A stretch of 64,000 nt of DNA from an uncultured Bacteroidota bacterium (GCA_903835005.1 CAILLK010000007.1:23818-87817); one strand, 5' to 3'. Counted from the first letter of the stretch, positions 54,887 through 63,281 are shown. Translations and numbers: made by a program. The notes: a model not told the origin generated them from the sequence alone.

Positions 54887-55330
54887 TCACGGTGCTGGTA
54901 CATCAAATGAACCAGAGAATATACTTGAATCGCTGCCGGTATAGTTGAAAGTGCCTATGATATCAGGTGTAGTTGCGGTAAGGGTAATATTGCCATGTAC
55001 TGCACTAATAACTGTATCGGAAGTAACTGAATAATAAACACAGCCCACTGTAATTGGGGCGATAAGGTGAACGCCGATTGATCCTGTATACGGACTCATA
55101 TATAAAATCATCCGTGTGCCTGAAGGGCTTATAGCGTTTATTTCAATTTTTGCACCACTAGCGCCAGCTGCAGACACCGAAGAACCGGTAGCGCTGCATG
55201 TTCCGATAGTAGCAGAAGTACCTGTGAAATAAAGTGGAGAAGTTACCTTAGGCGCAGTTTTTTTTGAACAGGAAACAAAAGCAAGAGAGATAATTAATGC
55301 AATAGCGGAATAACCAATCAGTTTTTTCAT
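54887..55330 (-). CDS. Lipoprotein of unknown function
   Basis: A 147-residue protein with a lipobox (ALIISLAFVSC). The mature part is Thr/Ser/Gly-rich with short strands (ARKIEINAISPSG-like region, MILYMSPYTGSIGV) and ends in SIFSGSFDVPAP. It resembles small beta-sandwich lipoproteins of Bacteroidota with calycin- or lipocalin-like appearance, but no family could be named. It is convergent with hemL. Confidence 0.6.
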   Translation of the reverse strand: MKKLIGYSAIALIISLAFVSCSKKTAPKVTSPLYFTGTSATIGTCSATGSSVSAAGASGAKIEINAISPSGTRMILYMSPYTGSIGVHLIAPITVGCVYYSVTSDTVISAVHGNITLTATTPDIIGTFNYTGSDSSIFSGSFDVPAP

Positions 55331-55425
55331 AGAAATCTGTTAAAGGGTAAATTTAATTAACGCAATATCATAAGAGATGATATTGTATTATCGAAAAAAC
55401 GGTAAACTGTGGAAATTATTGTGCT

Positions 55426-55659
55426 TTATCTTCTGGCATCCATATATTCCTTAAGCTCTTCCAGGCTTTCAAACTGGATCTTGTCTTTGCCGTAGCCGCA
55501 TTTCCAGAAGCGGGAAGCTGGGTCGGGATTGAACATACCTTTCCATAATACAATGCCCAGTTCTTTATGCTCCAGGTGCATCGATTTCTTATTCTCATGT
55601 TCCATGGGCTCAAATCCCAGATCATAAAGATCGTCTTGTGTAATTTCCGGGTAGTTCAT
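55426..55659 (-). CDS. Small protein of unknown function
   Basis: A 77-residue soluble protein with an acidic N terminus (MNYPEITQDDLYDLGFEPM), then KELGIVLWKGMFNPDPASRF and an amphipathic C-terminal helix (SLEELKEYMDARR). Nothing in it points to a function. The balanced composition, helical tail and good start suggest a real gene. Another frame of 69 codons on the same strand (55416-55625) is a shadow. Confidence 0.6.
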   Translation of the reverse strand: MNYPEITQDDLYDLGFEPMEHENKKSMHLEHKELGIVLWKGMFNPDPASRFWKCGYGKDKIQFESLEELKEYMDARR

Positions 55660-55803
55660 GCTTCAAATTTAGGGTAAAGTTTTTTTGGTTTAACGATAGT
55701 GCTCATCTTTTTTTCGATTTTTATTTTATTTATGAAAAAACGGGTATTCCAGCCGCTTAACTTTATTTTAATGTTATCAATTTAATGCCTGCGCATCTCT
55801 GAT

Positions 55804-56097
55804 TTAATTTTTTATAATTGCCCGCATCGGCAATGACTCATACCTGTTTAGTCCGTTTGCAGGGTCGTTTGCAATCAGATTTTTTAATTCGTCTTCATCC
55901 GAAACAGCAACAACACCCAGGCCATATGGCCCTTTCGGATCCATAACTGGGCCATACACTATAACTGAGCCTTTATCCATCAGTTCTTTCCAGTATACCA
56001 TATGTTGTTGCATTATGGCGCGTTCCTGCTCGCTCATATCATATGCAAATGTGGGCCTGGGTGGCAAAAGGTGCAATACGTAGAATTTCTTTTCCAT
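55804..56097 (-). CDS. YCII-related domain protein
   Basis: A 97-residue YCII-like protein, a small ferredoxin-like alpha/beta fold. Seen are KFYVLHLLPPRPTFAYDMSE, a histidine in MQQHMVYWKELMD (typical of YCII) and GPVMDPKGPYGLGVVAVSDE. YCII proteins are often linked to small-molecule binding or dehydrochlorinase-like reactions; the role here is unknown. Its start lies 39 bp from the divergent Cys/His-rich gene's leader region. Confidence 0.8.
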   Translation of the reverse strand: MEKKFYVLHLLPPRPTFAYDMSEQERAIMQQHMVYWKELMDKGSVIVYGPVMDPKGPYGLGVVAVSDEDELKNLIANDPANGLNRYESLPMRAIIKN

Positions 56098-56334
56098 GAA
56101 TTTGTTCTTTAGGTCGGTTATATAGTATCAAATTTAATGAACAATACCGGATTCTTAACGCGGTATAACCATTGTAGGAATTATTTTGAAAACTTCACTA
56201 AACAGGCGGATTGTTTTATTTTAAAGGCTGCAAAAGGAAAACACAAAGTATTTTCCGCACTTTGTTTGTTTTTTGGCGTAATAATTAATAGTTTAGTGCC
56301 AAAATCAATACTCACGCTAACAAAAATTATTTTT

Positions 56335-56733
56335 ATGAAATTGAACATCTTCACAGGATTATTATTTGCGATCTTATTTACTTTAGGAGTAAATACCAAT
56401 GCCAGCGCTCACGGATGGGGTTGCTGCGGTTGGCATCATTATGCTCATTGCTGCGGATATCATCATGGCTGCTGCGGCCATATGGACTCAAAAGATAAGG
56501 ATAAGGATAATGATAAGGATGCCATGACTGAGAACAACGCCGACAAGGATAAAGACAAAGAAGGTTGTCATTCCTGCTGTCATCATGGTTGTGGCTGGGG
56601 CACCTGCCATAGCTGGGAGTATGTAGCTCCTAAGCATGTTGAATGCTGTCATCATGAGTGCGAAAAACACGAGTGTCATCATCACGACGATTGCTGTGGC
56701 CATGGTTATTACTACCGCGGCGGTGGCCGTTAA
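56335..56733 (+). CDS. Cysteine/histidine-rich secreted protein
   Basis: A 132-residue protein with signal peptide (MKLNIFTGLLFAILFTLGV then NASA). The mature part is dense in Cys and His: WGCCGWHHYAHCCGYHHGCC, then a Lys/Asp stretch (MDSKDKDKDNDKD), then CHSCCHHGCGWGTCHSW and CHHECEKHECHHHDDCCGHG. Such composition suggests metal binding (Zn, Cu or Ni) or many disulphides on the cell surface. No family was recognised. ATG 56335 is used because it places the signal peptide; earlier in-frame starts do not. A terminator follows. Confidence 0.7.
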   Translation: MKLNIFTGLLFAILFTLGVNTNASAHGWGCCGWHHYAHCCGYHHGCCGHMDSKDKDKDNDKDAMTENNADKDKDKEGCHSCCHHGCGWGTCHSWEYVAPKHVECCHHECEKHECHHHDDCCGHGYYYRGGGR

Positions 56734-56759
56734 TTGATGCAAATCAATATAAAATAATA

Positions 56760-56790
56760 AAAGGCTATCCGGGGTGGATAGCCTTTTATA
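56760..56790 (+). terminator. Intrinsic terminator
   Basis: An 11-bp stem AAAGGCTATCC with GGATAGCCTTT (56760-56786) and loop GGGGT ends in TTTTATAT, 27 bp after the Cys/His-rich gene. Confidence 0.8.
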
Positions 56791-56932
56791 TATCTGGTTC
56801 TTTAAAGATTCTTTACTTTGAAAAACAAACGGGCATCTGAATCTTGTTGGTGCAAATCACTGATGCAACGGATTTTTATCCCAAACGGGTATTACAAAAT
56901 CAGAGATAGTAAAGATCTTCAAACTTCTGAAA

Positions 56933-57775
56933 TCAATAATCTCCGAAAGAGGTTACCGGTAACTGATTTAAAGCTTCTTCCAGTTGTTTATCATTTGGGG
57001 CGCTTCCATGCCATTCATGCGTACCCTCCATAAAGCCTACGCCCTTACCCATTATGGTATGCATCAGTATGCAGGTTGGTTTACCCTTGCCGGTAACAGC
57101 TTTGGCTTCAGCCATTACCTTGAAAATATCAGCCAGGTCATTACCATCCATCTCCAGTACCTGCCAGCCGAAAGCTTCAAATTTATCCTTCAGCGAACCA
57201 AGGTTCATAACCAGATTGGTTGGGCCATCTATCTGCTGCCCGTTATAATCAATAGTGGCAATAAGGTTGTCAATTTTGTGGTGGGCGGCAAACATGATTG
57301 CTTCCCAGTTCTGGCCTTCCTGCAGCTCACCATCGCCATGAAGCGAATACACAAGGTGATGATCATTGTTCATTTTTTTCGTAAGCGCTGCGCCGCAGGC
57401 CACGCTCATTCCCTGGCCAAGCGAGCCGCTGGCAATACGCACACCGGGCAGGTGCTCATGGGTAGCAGGGTGGCCCTGCAGCCTTGAGTTGATATGACGG
57501 AAAGTACTTAGCTCGCTTACCGGAAAGTAACCCGAGCGGGCCAGAACACTATAGAATACCGGCGATATATGACCGTTCGACAGGAAGAATATATCTTCAT
57601 CAGCCCCGTTCATATCAAAGCCTGGCTTGCGTTCCATAATTTTGAAGTACAGAGCTATCAGAAAATCAGCACAGCCCAGTGAGCCGCCTGGGTGGCCGCT
57701 TTGCACTTTATGCACCATACGTACTATATCGCGGCGCACCTGGGTGGCCATATCATTAAGATTGATTGTATCCAT
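56933..57775 (-). CDS. Transketolase, N-terminal subunit
   Basis: A 281-residue protein matching the N-terminal, TPP-binding half of split transketolase. Seen: RRDIVRMVHKVQSGHPGGSLG, the FLSNGHISP segment, LRQGMS-like GSLGQGMSVACGAALTKK, and the TPP motif GDGELQEGQNWEA...DYNGQQIDG. In many organisms the C-terminal half is encoded next door; here nothing follows except the terminator of another gene, so the partner must be elsewhere. ATG 57775 is preferred over an earlier start. Confidence 0.92.
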   Translation of the reverse strand: MDTINLNDMATQVRRDIVRMVHKVQSGHPGGSLGCADFLIALYFKIMERKPGFDMNGADEDIFFLSNGHISPVFYSVLARSGYFPVSELSTFRHINSRLQGHPATHEHLPGVRIASGSLGQGMSVACGAALTKKMNNDHHLVYSLHGDGELQEGQNWEAIMFAAHHKIDNLIATIDYNGQQIDGPTNLVMNLGSLKDKFEAFGWQVLEMDGNDLADIFKVMAEAKAVTGKGKPTCILMHTIMGKGVGFMEGTHEWHGSAPNDKQLEEALNQLPVTSFGDY

Positions 57776-57863
57776 TTTATCGCGGGAAATTGTGTGCAAA
57801 AGTAACAGTTAGACTGGATTTATTTAAGGAAAAAATTTTGAGTAGTCGCTGCAATAAAACAGA

Positions 57864-58265
57864 TCAATCATTAACGTCATTTATGCTTATCGTTTTGTGT
57901 ACTGTGTTTATACAAAAGGTGAGACCGTTCCAAAAATCCATTCCTAATAAACCATCATAATCAGAAAATACGCCATGAGCCAGAAAATCATAAACCTGTA
58001 CCTGAAATCTGGTTTTGGTAATACCAAAAATTGTAAAATTACTGATCTCAAATAAATTTGTCGCTACGATTCCATTCGCTGTCTCAATTTCAACAATTCC
58101 GATACTTGTGTTAAGATCATAACCAAGCAGGTGTAATGTATTGCTATCAATCGTTGTGTTTGTAGCACCAGTATCAAATATCATGTTAATTTCATGTTTT
58201 AGATCAATTTCAGCGCTTACTAAAATTAATCCTGAATCCTGTTCACTCTGATATTTAAACGACAT
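57864..58265 (-). CDS. Retropepsin-like aspartic protease
   Basis: A 133-residue single-domain protein. The active-site motif MIFDTGATNTTID has the catalytic Asp31 (DTGA); the family fold is completed by EIETANGIVATNLFEI, VQVYDF and the C-terminal GLLGMDFWNGLTF. As in retroviral proteases, two copies should form one active site. No signal peptide is visible, so it is probably cytosolic. Its start overlaps by one base the stop of a small co-transcribed gene (TAATG). Confidence 0.85.
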   Translation of the reverse strand: MSFKYQSEQDSGLILVSAEIDLKHEINMIFDTGATNTTIDSNTLHLLGYDLNTSIGIVEIETANGIVATNLFEISNFTIFGITKTRFQVQVYDFLAHGVFSDYDGLLGMDFWNGLTFCINTVHKTISINDVND

Positions 58266-58519
58266 TAATTTACACGGTTAAAAATGCCTGTAATAATGCG
58301 GGAATGTTTTATTGTTCCTGTATAGATTAATTTTATTTTGGAATAATTTTCAGTTTTGTCTCTGCCCAGATAGCAAACCTCTTTTTTATCTTTACTATGG
58401 TAGATAGGTATACCGGAAACAACCCCTGTTCTGAACTCATCCAAAACAGGATTTCCTAATAATACCCACTCATCAGGAAAGAAGGACCTGATTTCATTAA
58501 TTGTCATTGCACGGTTCAT
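58265..58519 (-). CDS. Small partner gene of the retropepsin
   Basis: An 84-residue soluble protein (MNRAMTINEIRSFFPDEWVL, then GNPVLDEFRTGVVSGIPIYHS and TGTIKHSRIITGIFNRVN). The N-terminal EIRSFFPDEWVLL recurs in uncharacterised small proteins that precede similar proteases. The gene overlaps the retropepsin by 1 bp, so the two are translated together. Function unknown; it could be a substrate, inhibitor or targeting subunit of the protease. Confidence 0.6.
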   Translation of the reverse strand: MNRAMTINEIRSFFPDEWVLLGNPVLDEFRTGVVSGIPIYHSKDKKEVCYLGRDKTENYSKIKLIYTGTIKHSRIITGIFNRVN

Positions 58520-58639
58520 AATCTGAATAACTGTTATTCTATGTGCAAAGTTACATATAAATTAAACAGGTTGCAATCTTTATCAGAACCGGGTAAACAT
58601 ATTCTGAACCTGATTTTATCTGAAGATACCTATAAGTAA

Positions 58640-58647
58640 TATCTTTG
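58640..58647 (+). promoter_or_regulatory. -7 promoter box close to the mutY start
   Basis: TATCTTTG matches TAnnTTTG and ends 6 nt before the ATG at 58654; a TTG start at 58645 would lie inside it. The mRNA may be leaderless. Confidence 0.45.
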
Positions 58648-58653
58648 GTCGAA

Positions 58654-59727
58654 ATGAAAACGCGTCCAATTGCCCATTTTTTCACATCCGGTCTTACTGC
58701 ATGGCATGCAACTATAAACAACCGCAGCCTGCCATGGAAAAATGAAAAAGACCCCTACAGAATATGGTTGTCTGAAGTGATACTCCAGCAAACCCGGGCA
58801 CAGCAGGGCCTCCCATATTATATCCGGTTTACTGAGGCATACCCCACTATTAACGATTTGGCTGCTGCCGGTGATAATGATGTTTTCAGGCTGTGGCAGG
58901 GACTGGGGTATTACAACCGCTGCAAAAATATGCTGGCTACCGCCCGCTATATTGCCGGTGAGTTGGGTGGTAATTTCCCCCGTAGTTATGAGGGTATTTT
59001 GGGGCTTAAAGGTATCGGCCCCTATACTGCTGCCGCAATCTCATCCTTTGCTTTTGGTTTGCCCCGGGCGGTTGTAGATGGTAATGTTTACAGGGTGCTC
59101 GCACGTTTTTTCCGGATTGATATTCCATTTGATACCACCGGGGGTAGGCAATATTTTGCAGATCTTGCCGGTCAGTTACTAAATAAAGAGGACAGCGCAG
59201 GCTACAATCAGGCAATTATGGACCTTGGCGCTACAGTCTGTTTGCCCCGTAAAGCACGCTGTACCGATTGCCCTTTGCAACCTCATTGCAGCGCTTACCG
59301 CCACAATGTCATTGACCTCTTGCCGGTCCGAAGCAAAAGGGTAGTGGTCGGCAAAAGATATTTTCACTACCTCATACTGAAGTGGGAAGAAAGTATCTGG
59401 ATACAGAAACGCACAGCAAAAGATATATGGGAAAACCTCAACGAACCCTTCCTGATTGAAAGTAGGGAGCCAATGGATGTGATGGCACTCTCATCAAATG
59501 AACAGTTCCTGGAACAAAATTTCGGCTATACGCATATTGAGCTGGAATATGCCGGTAAACAAAGGCTCACACATCAGATTATTGAGGCGCGCTTTTTCAG
59601 GGTTTATCTCAATGAAAAGCCCCTTTTTTCAGATAGCGATGGTAAATGGATGACAGGGACTGATCTGGAAAATACCCCGTTTCCTAAAACAGTTCTTTCT
59701 TTTTTAAAAAATAATTTCTACTTTTAG
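58654..59727 (+). CDS. mutY: A/G-specific adenine glycosylase
   Basis: A ~357-residue DNA repair enzyme that removes adenine paired with 8-oxoguanine. Seen are the glycosylase core LSEVILQQTRAQQGLPYY (catalytic glutamate), the HhH motif LKGIGPYTAAAISSFAFG, VVDGNVYRVLARFF (catalytic aspartate), the [4Fe-4S] ligands CLPRKARCTDCPLQPHC, and a C-terminal NUDIX-like 8-oxoG-recognition domain. It starts a run mutY-ssb-gldE-rsgA on one strand, a linkage known from other Bacteroidota. Confidence 0.95.
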   Translation: MKTRPIAHFFTSGLTAWHATINNRSLPWKNEKDPYRIWLSEVILQQTRAQQGLPYYIRFTEAYPTINDLAAAGDNDVFRLWQGLGYYNRCKNMLATARYIAGELGGNFPRSYEGILGLKGIGPYTAAAISSFAFGLPRAVVDGNVYRVLARFFRIDIPFDTTGGRQYFADLAGQLLNKEDSAGYNQAIMDLGATVCLPRKARCTDCPLQPHCSAYRHNVIDLLPVRSKRVVVGKRYFHYLILKWEESIWIQKRTAKDIWENLNEPFLIESREPMDVMALSSNEQFLEQNFGYTHIELEYAGKQRLTHQIIEARFFRVYLNEKPLFSDSDGKWMTGTDLENTPFPKTVLSFLKNNFYF

Positions 59728-59774
59728 AATTCATTAGGTTATGATTTTTATTATTTGAAAAATTAAGGACTATT

Positions 59775-60227
59775 ATGAGAGGCGTAAATAAGGTGATGCT
59801 GATAGGAAATCTCGGAAGAGAACCAGACCTTCAGTACCTTGAAGGTAATATTGCAGTAGCTAAGTTTCCACTGGCAACCACTGAAACCTATAAGGATAAA
59901 AGCGGTACACTTGTATCGCAGACTGAATGGCATACGGTGGTGCTGTGGCGTGGCCTTGCCGATCTGGCACAGAAGTATCTGCATAAAGGCAGCCTGGTTT
60001 ATATTGAGGGCAGAATTCGCACCCGCAACTGGGAAGACAAGGATAAAAATAAACGGTTCAGTACAGAAATTATTGGCGATAACCTGGTGATGCTGGATAA
60101 AAAGAAAGAGCATGGCGATATACCTGCTCACGAACATAGCAATCACGACAGTTCTGCCGTTCCGGATATAAATTTCGATTCCCCCGGCATCCCCGGTAAT
60201 CTGACAAAGGATGATCTGCCATTTTAA
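59775..60227 (+). CDS. ssb: Single-stranded DNA-binding protein
   Basis: A 150-residue OB-fold protein that coats single-stranded DNA in replication and repair. Seen: NKVMLIGNLGREPDLQYLE, SQTEWHTVVLWRGLADLAQ, YIEGRIRTRNWED. The disordered linker is followed by the acidic tip DDLPF, the conserved partner-binding end. It is 47 bp downstream of mutY. Confidence 0.96.
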   Translation: MRGVNKVMLIGNLGREPDLQYLEGNIAVAKFPLATTETYKDKSGTLVSQTEWHTVVLWRGLADLAQKYLHKGSLVYIEGRIRTRNWEDKDKNKRFSTEIIGDNLVMLDKKKEHGDIPAHEHSNHDSSAVPDINFDSPGIPGNLTKDDLPF

Positions 60228-60287
60228 GCAGATATTTTTTATGTATTAATAATCCTGAAGAAAGATATTAGTTTAACTCAGCTTAAT

Positions 60288-60295
60288 TAATTTTG
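60288..60295 (+). promoter_or_regulatory. -7 promoter box of gldE
   Basis: TAATTTTG matches TAnnTTTG, ending 22 nt before the TTG start at 60318. Confidence 0.4.
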
Positions 60296-60317
60296 ATCCT
60301 CACCAAACTATAATTAC

Positions 60318-61661
60318 TTGGAAAGCACGGAAGGCGATACGAATCTTAATGCATTATTATTACAGTCTTCAGGGCTGTTTTCCCCTTCGAACGCCACAAT
60401 TCTCATTATTGCAATTCTTGTTCTGTTACTGATGTCGGCTATTATTGCCGGTGCAGAAACAGCTTTTTTTTCTTTGTCAGGAAAGGATATCAATTACCTG
60501 AAGTCCAAAGAAAAACAGGGTGCCCGTATTGCATCACAGCTGCTCGATCATCCTAAATTATTGCTTGCGACCATACTTGTAGCCAATAATTTTATCAATA
60601 TAGCTATTGTTATCTCCACCAATGTCCTGGTTCAGTCGTTATTGCCCGATGCAATGAGCAAAATTGTTGGTTTTCTGATCCAGGTAGTATCTGTTACCTT
60701 TTTGCTGGTTCTGTTTGGTGAGGTATTGCCCAAGGTATATGCCACACAGAATAACCTGCGTATGGCTCTTTTTTCGGCTCCTTTTATCCGGGTATTGCTG
60801 GGAATTTTCAGGCCTATCAGCAGCACCCTTGTGTCTTCTACAAGTTTTATTGAGGGCAAGTTGGGAGTGAAAACAGGTAAGAATATCAGCAATGAGGAGT
60901 TTGAGCATGCCATCGAACTTACTGTGGGGCATACTGCAACCAGGGAAGAGGTAAATATTTTCAAAGGCATTCTTAAATTCGGAAACATTTCTGCAAAGCA
61001 GGTGATGCGCACAAGGATGGATGTAAGCGCCATTGATTTTGATATGACCTTTTCTGAGGTAAGGAATTACTGCCTGGATGCTGGCTACAGCCGGCTGCCG
61101 GTTTATAAAGAAAGCCTCGATAAGGTTGCCGGGGTAATACACACAAAAGATTTTCTGCCCCATATTGATAAGGATACTTTCGAATGGCATTCCCTGATAC
61201 GGTCGGCATATTTTGTGCATGAGAGCAAACTCATTGAAGATCTGCTGAAGGAATTTCAGCAAAAGCGAATACATTTTGCCATTGTGGTCGACGAATTCGG
61301 CGGCACATCGGGCATTATTACACTCGAAGACATAATGGAAGAAATTATTGGCGACATTAAGGATGAATTTGATGAAGAAGACCTGAATTACAAGAAACTG
61401 GATGAAAATAATTACATTTTTGAAGGGAAAACGCTCATCAATGATGTATGCCGTGTTCTGGGTGTTGCTTCCGATTCATTTGATGCCGTAAGAGGAGCCA
61501 GTGATTCGCTGGCAGGCCTTATACTCGAAATTTCCGGCAGGTTTGCCGCAGTCAATGAAACGATCAGGTATGAGCAATATGAATTTACCGTACTTGCTCT
61601 CGACAGGATGCGGATACAGCGCGTTAAGGTAACCATACATCCGCCGGTTGAGGAAGAGTAA
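60318..61661 (+). CDS. gldE: GldE-like CBS/CorC membrane protein
   Basis: A 447-residue protein with an N-terminal DUF21 domain of about three membrane helices (ILIIAILVLLLMSAIIAGAE), a CBS pair (MRTRMDVSAIDFDMTFSEVR, SRLPVYKES and AIVVDEFGGTSGIITLEDIMEEIIGDI) and a C-terminal CorC/HlyC domain. This layout fits GldE, the Flavobacterium gliding protein related to magnesium/cobalt efflux proteins. The usual partner gldD does not follow here; rsgA does. The start is TTG, downstream of a promoter box. Confidence 0.83.
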   Translation: MESTEGDTNLNALLLQSSGLFSPSNATILIIAILVLLLMSAIIAGAETAFFSLSGKDINYLKSKEKQGARIASQLLDHPKLLLATILVANNFINIAIVISTNVLVQSLLPDAMSKIVGFLIQVVSVTFLLVLFGEVLPKVYATQNNLRMALFSAPFIRVLLGIFRPISSTLVSSTSFIEGKLGVKTGKNISNEEFEHAIELTVGHTATREEVNIFKGILKFGNISAKQVMRTRMDVSAIDFDMTFSEVRNYCLDAGYSRLPVYKESLDKVAGVIHTKDFLPHIDKDTFEWHSLIRSAYFVHESKLIEDLLKEFQQKRIHFAIVVDEFGGTSGIITLEDIMEEIIGDIKDEFDEEDLNYKKLDENNYIFEGKTLINDVCRVLGVASDSFDAVRGASDSLAGLILEISGRFAAVNETIRYEQYEFTVLALDRMRIQRVKVTIHPPVEEE

Positions 61662-61709
61662 GTACTCTTCTGTTATCCATGAGGAGGCCTTTTAACCGGT
61701 ATTGCAGCT

Positions 61710-61717
61710 TATCTTTG
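61710..61717 (+). promoter_or_regulatory. -7 promoter box of rsgA
   Basis: TATCTTTG matches TAnnTTTG and lies 37 nt before the ATG at 61755. Confidence 0.45.
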
Positions 61718-61754
61718 CCTATCGCGCAGCAAAACGTTCAGATGATTGAATAAT

Positions 61755-62681
61755 ATGGAGGGACTGGTATACAAATCAACAGGTAGCTGGTATGTGGTAA
61801 CTGACAGCACAGGTAATACCTGGAATGCAAGGATCAAGGGTAAACTGAAAATTGACGAAGAAATTTCTTCCACCAATCCCGTGGCCGCCGGAGATCATGT
61901 CCTTTTTGATATAGAAGACGAACAGGTACATACTGCACTTATTACGGAGATAAGAGACCGCAACAATTACATGGTGCGGGTTTCGCCCCACAACATAAAC
62001 CTGAAGCACATAATTGCCGCTAATATTGACCTCGCAATAATTGTGGCATCTGTGGCTGACCCTCGGACATCAACCGGTTTTATTGATCGTTTTTTGCTGA
62101 CTGCTGAAGCCTACCATATTCCATCAGTACTGGTCGTAAACAAGATAGACCTGCTTAAAGCAAAGCATACCGGCATTCTGGAGCAATGGAAAGAAATATA
62201 CGGACTGGCGGGTTATGAGGTATACCCGGTAACAGCAAGGGATAAGACTACGCTTACAGTCGTTGCTGACCTCATAAAAAACAAAACAACGCTCATCAGC
62301 GGGCATTCGGGTGTGGGTAAAAGCACTATGATCAATCAGCTTGTGCCTGGCAAAGGCATTAAAACCAAAGAGGTTTCGGGCTGGAGCGGCAAGGGGCAGC
62401 ATACCACTACCTTTGCCGAAATGTTTGATTTACCCGGCGGTGGAAGAATTATTGATACTCCAGGCGTTAAAGAATTCGGTCTCATAGATTTTGAAAAGGA
62501 GGAGTTATCGCAATATTTCCCCGAAATGAGAGCAGTCATGAAGCATTGCCGGTTCAACAATTGCCTCCACATCAATGAGCCCGGCTGCGCGGTGAAACAA
62601 GCTGTGATCGACAAAAAGCTATCTGAAGCGCGGTACGTGAGCTATGTATCAATACTGGAAAGTATTGAAAAGAAATACTGA
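61755..62681 (+). CDS. rsgA: Ribosome small subunit GTPase
   Basis: A ~308-residue circularly permuted GTPase that matures the 30S subunit. The N-terminal OB fold ends at RNNYMVRVSP; then G4 VVNKIDLL, G1 LISGHSGVGKSTMINQL, G3 IIDTPGVKEFG, and a zinc-binding C terminus with CRFNNCLHINEPGC. ATG 61755 is used. It follows gldE with its own promoter box. Confidence 0.95.
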   Translation: MEGLVYKSTGSWYVVTDSTGNTWNARIKGKLKIDEEISSTNPVAAGDHVLFDIEDEQVHTALITEIRDRNNYMVRVSPHNINLKHIIAANIDLAIIVASVADPRTSTGFIDRFLLTAEAYHIPSVLVVNKIDLLKAKHTGILEQWKEIYGLAGYEVYPVTARDKTTLTVVADLIKNKTTLISGHSGVGKSTMINQLVPGKGIKTKEVSGWSGKGQHTTTFAEMFDLPGGGRIIDTPGVKEFGLIDFEKEELSQYFPEMRAVMKHCRFNNCLHINEPGCAVKQAVIDKKLSEARYVSYVSILESIEKKY

Positions 62682-62700
62682 TTTTACTGAATTGAATACC

Positions 62701-62740
62701 CTCAGACTTATTACTTTCGACTAAATACTAACGACTGAAT
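62701..62740. repeat. GACTAAATACT-type repeat
   Basis: Imperfect copies of CTCAGACTTATTACTTTCGACTAAATACTAACGACTGAATA are related to the 14-bp array at 25999-26110, and end exactly before the DUF4286 start. The stretch TACTTTCG is one base off the -7 consensus. Confidence 0.45.
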
Positions 62741-63046
62741 ATGATTATATACAACGTAACAGTTAAAGTAGACCCCGGTGTGGCCGAAGCTTGGGTTTAT
62801 TGGATGAAGGCCGAACATATGCCCGAACTGATGGGTACCGACCTGTTTATAGATTGCCGCCTGTGCAAGCTGCTCGACCAGGATGAAGCGGAAGGGATAA
62901 CCTATTCCGCTCAGTATTTTTGCGAAGACATGGAGCGATACAACCTGTATATTGAGCAGCATTCTGAAAGATTGCGCGAAAGGTCGAATAAGCGCTTTGG
63001 TGGCAAATTTATAGCGTTCAGAACACTGATGGAGGTAATTTCCTGA
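62741..63046 (+). CDS. DUF4286 protein
   Basis: A 101-residue soluble protein matching DUF4286, a small alpha/beta family common in Bacteroidota. Seen are MIIYNVTVKVDPGVAEAWVYWM, a histidine in KAEHMPELM, and DMERYNLYIEQHSERLRERS with FGGKFIAFRTLMEV. The family has no known function. The start ATG lies directly behind a repeat related to the 14-bp array. A terminator follows 73 bp later. Confidence 0.9.
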   Translation: MIIYNVTVKVDPGVAEAWVYWMKAEHMPELMGTDLFIDCRLCKLLDQDEAEGITYSAQYFCEDMERYNLYIEQHSERLRERSNKRFGGKFIAFRTLMEVIS

Positions 63047-63118
63047 GCCATTTTCAGCGAATTTGGATCAGCCAATATTCATAATTCAATGCAGTTTATA
63101 GCTGTTTTACTGCCAAAG

Positions 63119-63156
63119 TCCTGAAAACCGCTGCTGTAGCCGTTTTCAGGATTTAT
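63119..63156 (+). terminator. Intrinsic terminator of the DUF4286 gene
   Basis: A 10-bp stem, TCCTGAAAAC with GTTTTCAGGA (63119-63151), is followed by TTTATATA. The short weak T run makes it a moderate call. Confidence 0.6.
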
Positions 63157-63250
63157 ATATGTAAATAGCTTGTTAAAATAAATATGGGGATAACCTGTGC
63201 GAACCTTTGACTGGCAAGGGTTTTAATGAGAAAAATAATTTTTGGGAGTA

Positions 63251-63281
63251 TTTGTTTGTGTAATAAAGGTGAGTATATTTG
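63251..63281 (+). promoter_or_regulatory. Promoter of hup, TTTG-N19-TATATTTG
   Basis: Both Bacteroidota boxes are present with ideal spacing: TTTG at 63251-63254, a 19-bp gap, and TATATTTG at 63274-63281. The ATG at 63326 follows about 45 nt later. This is the clearest full promoter in the window and rules out the start at 63242. Confidence 0.75.
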
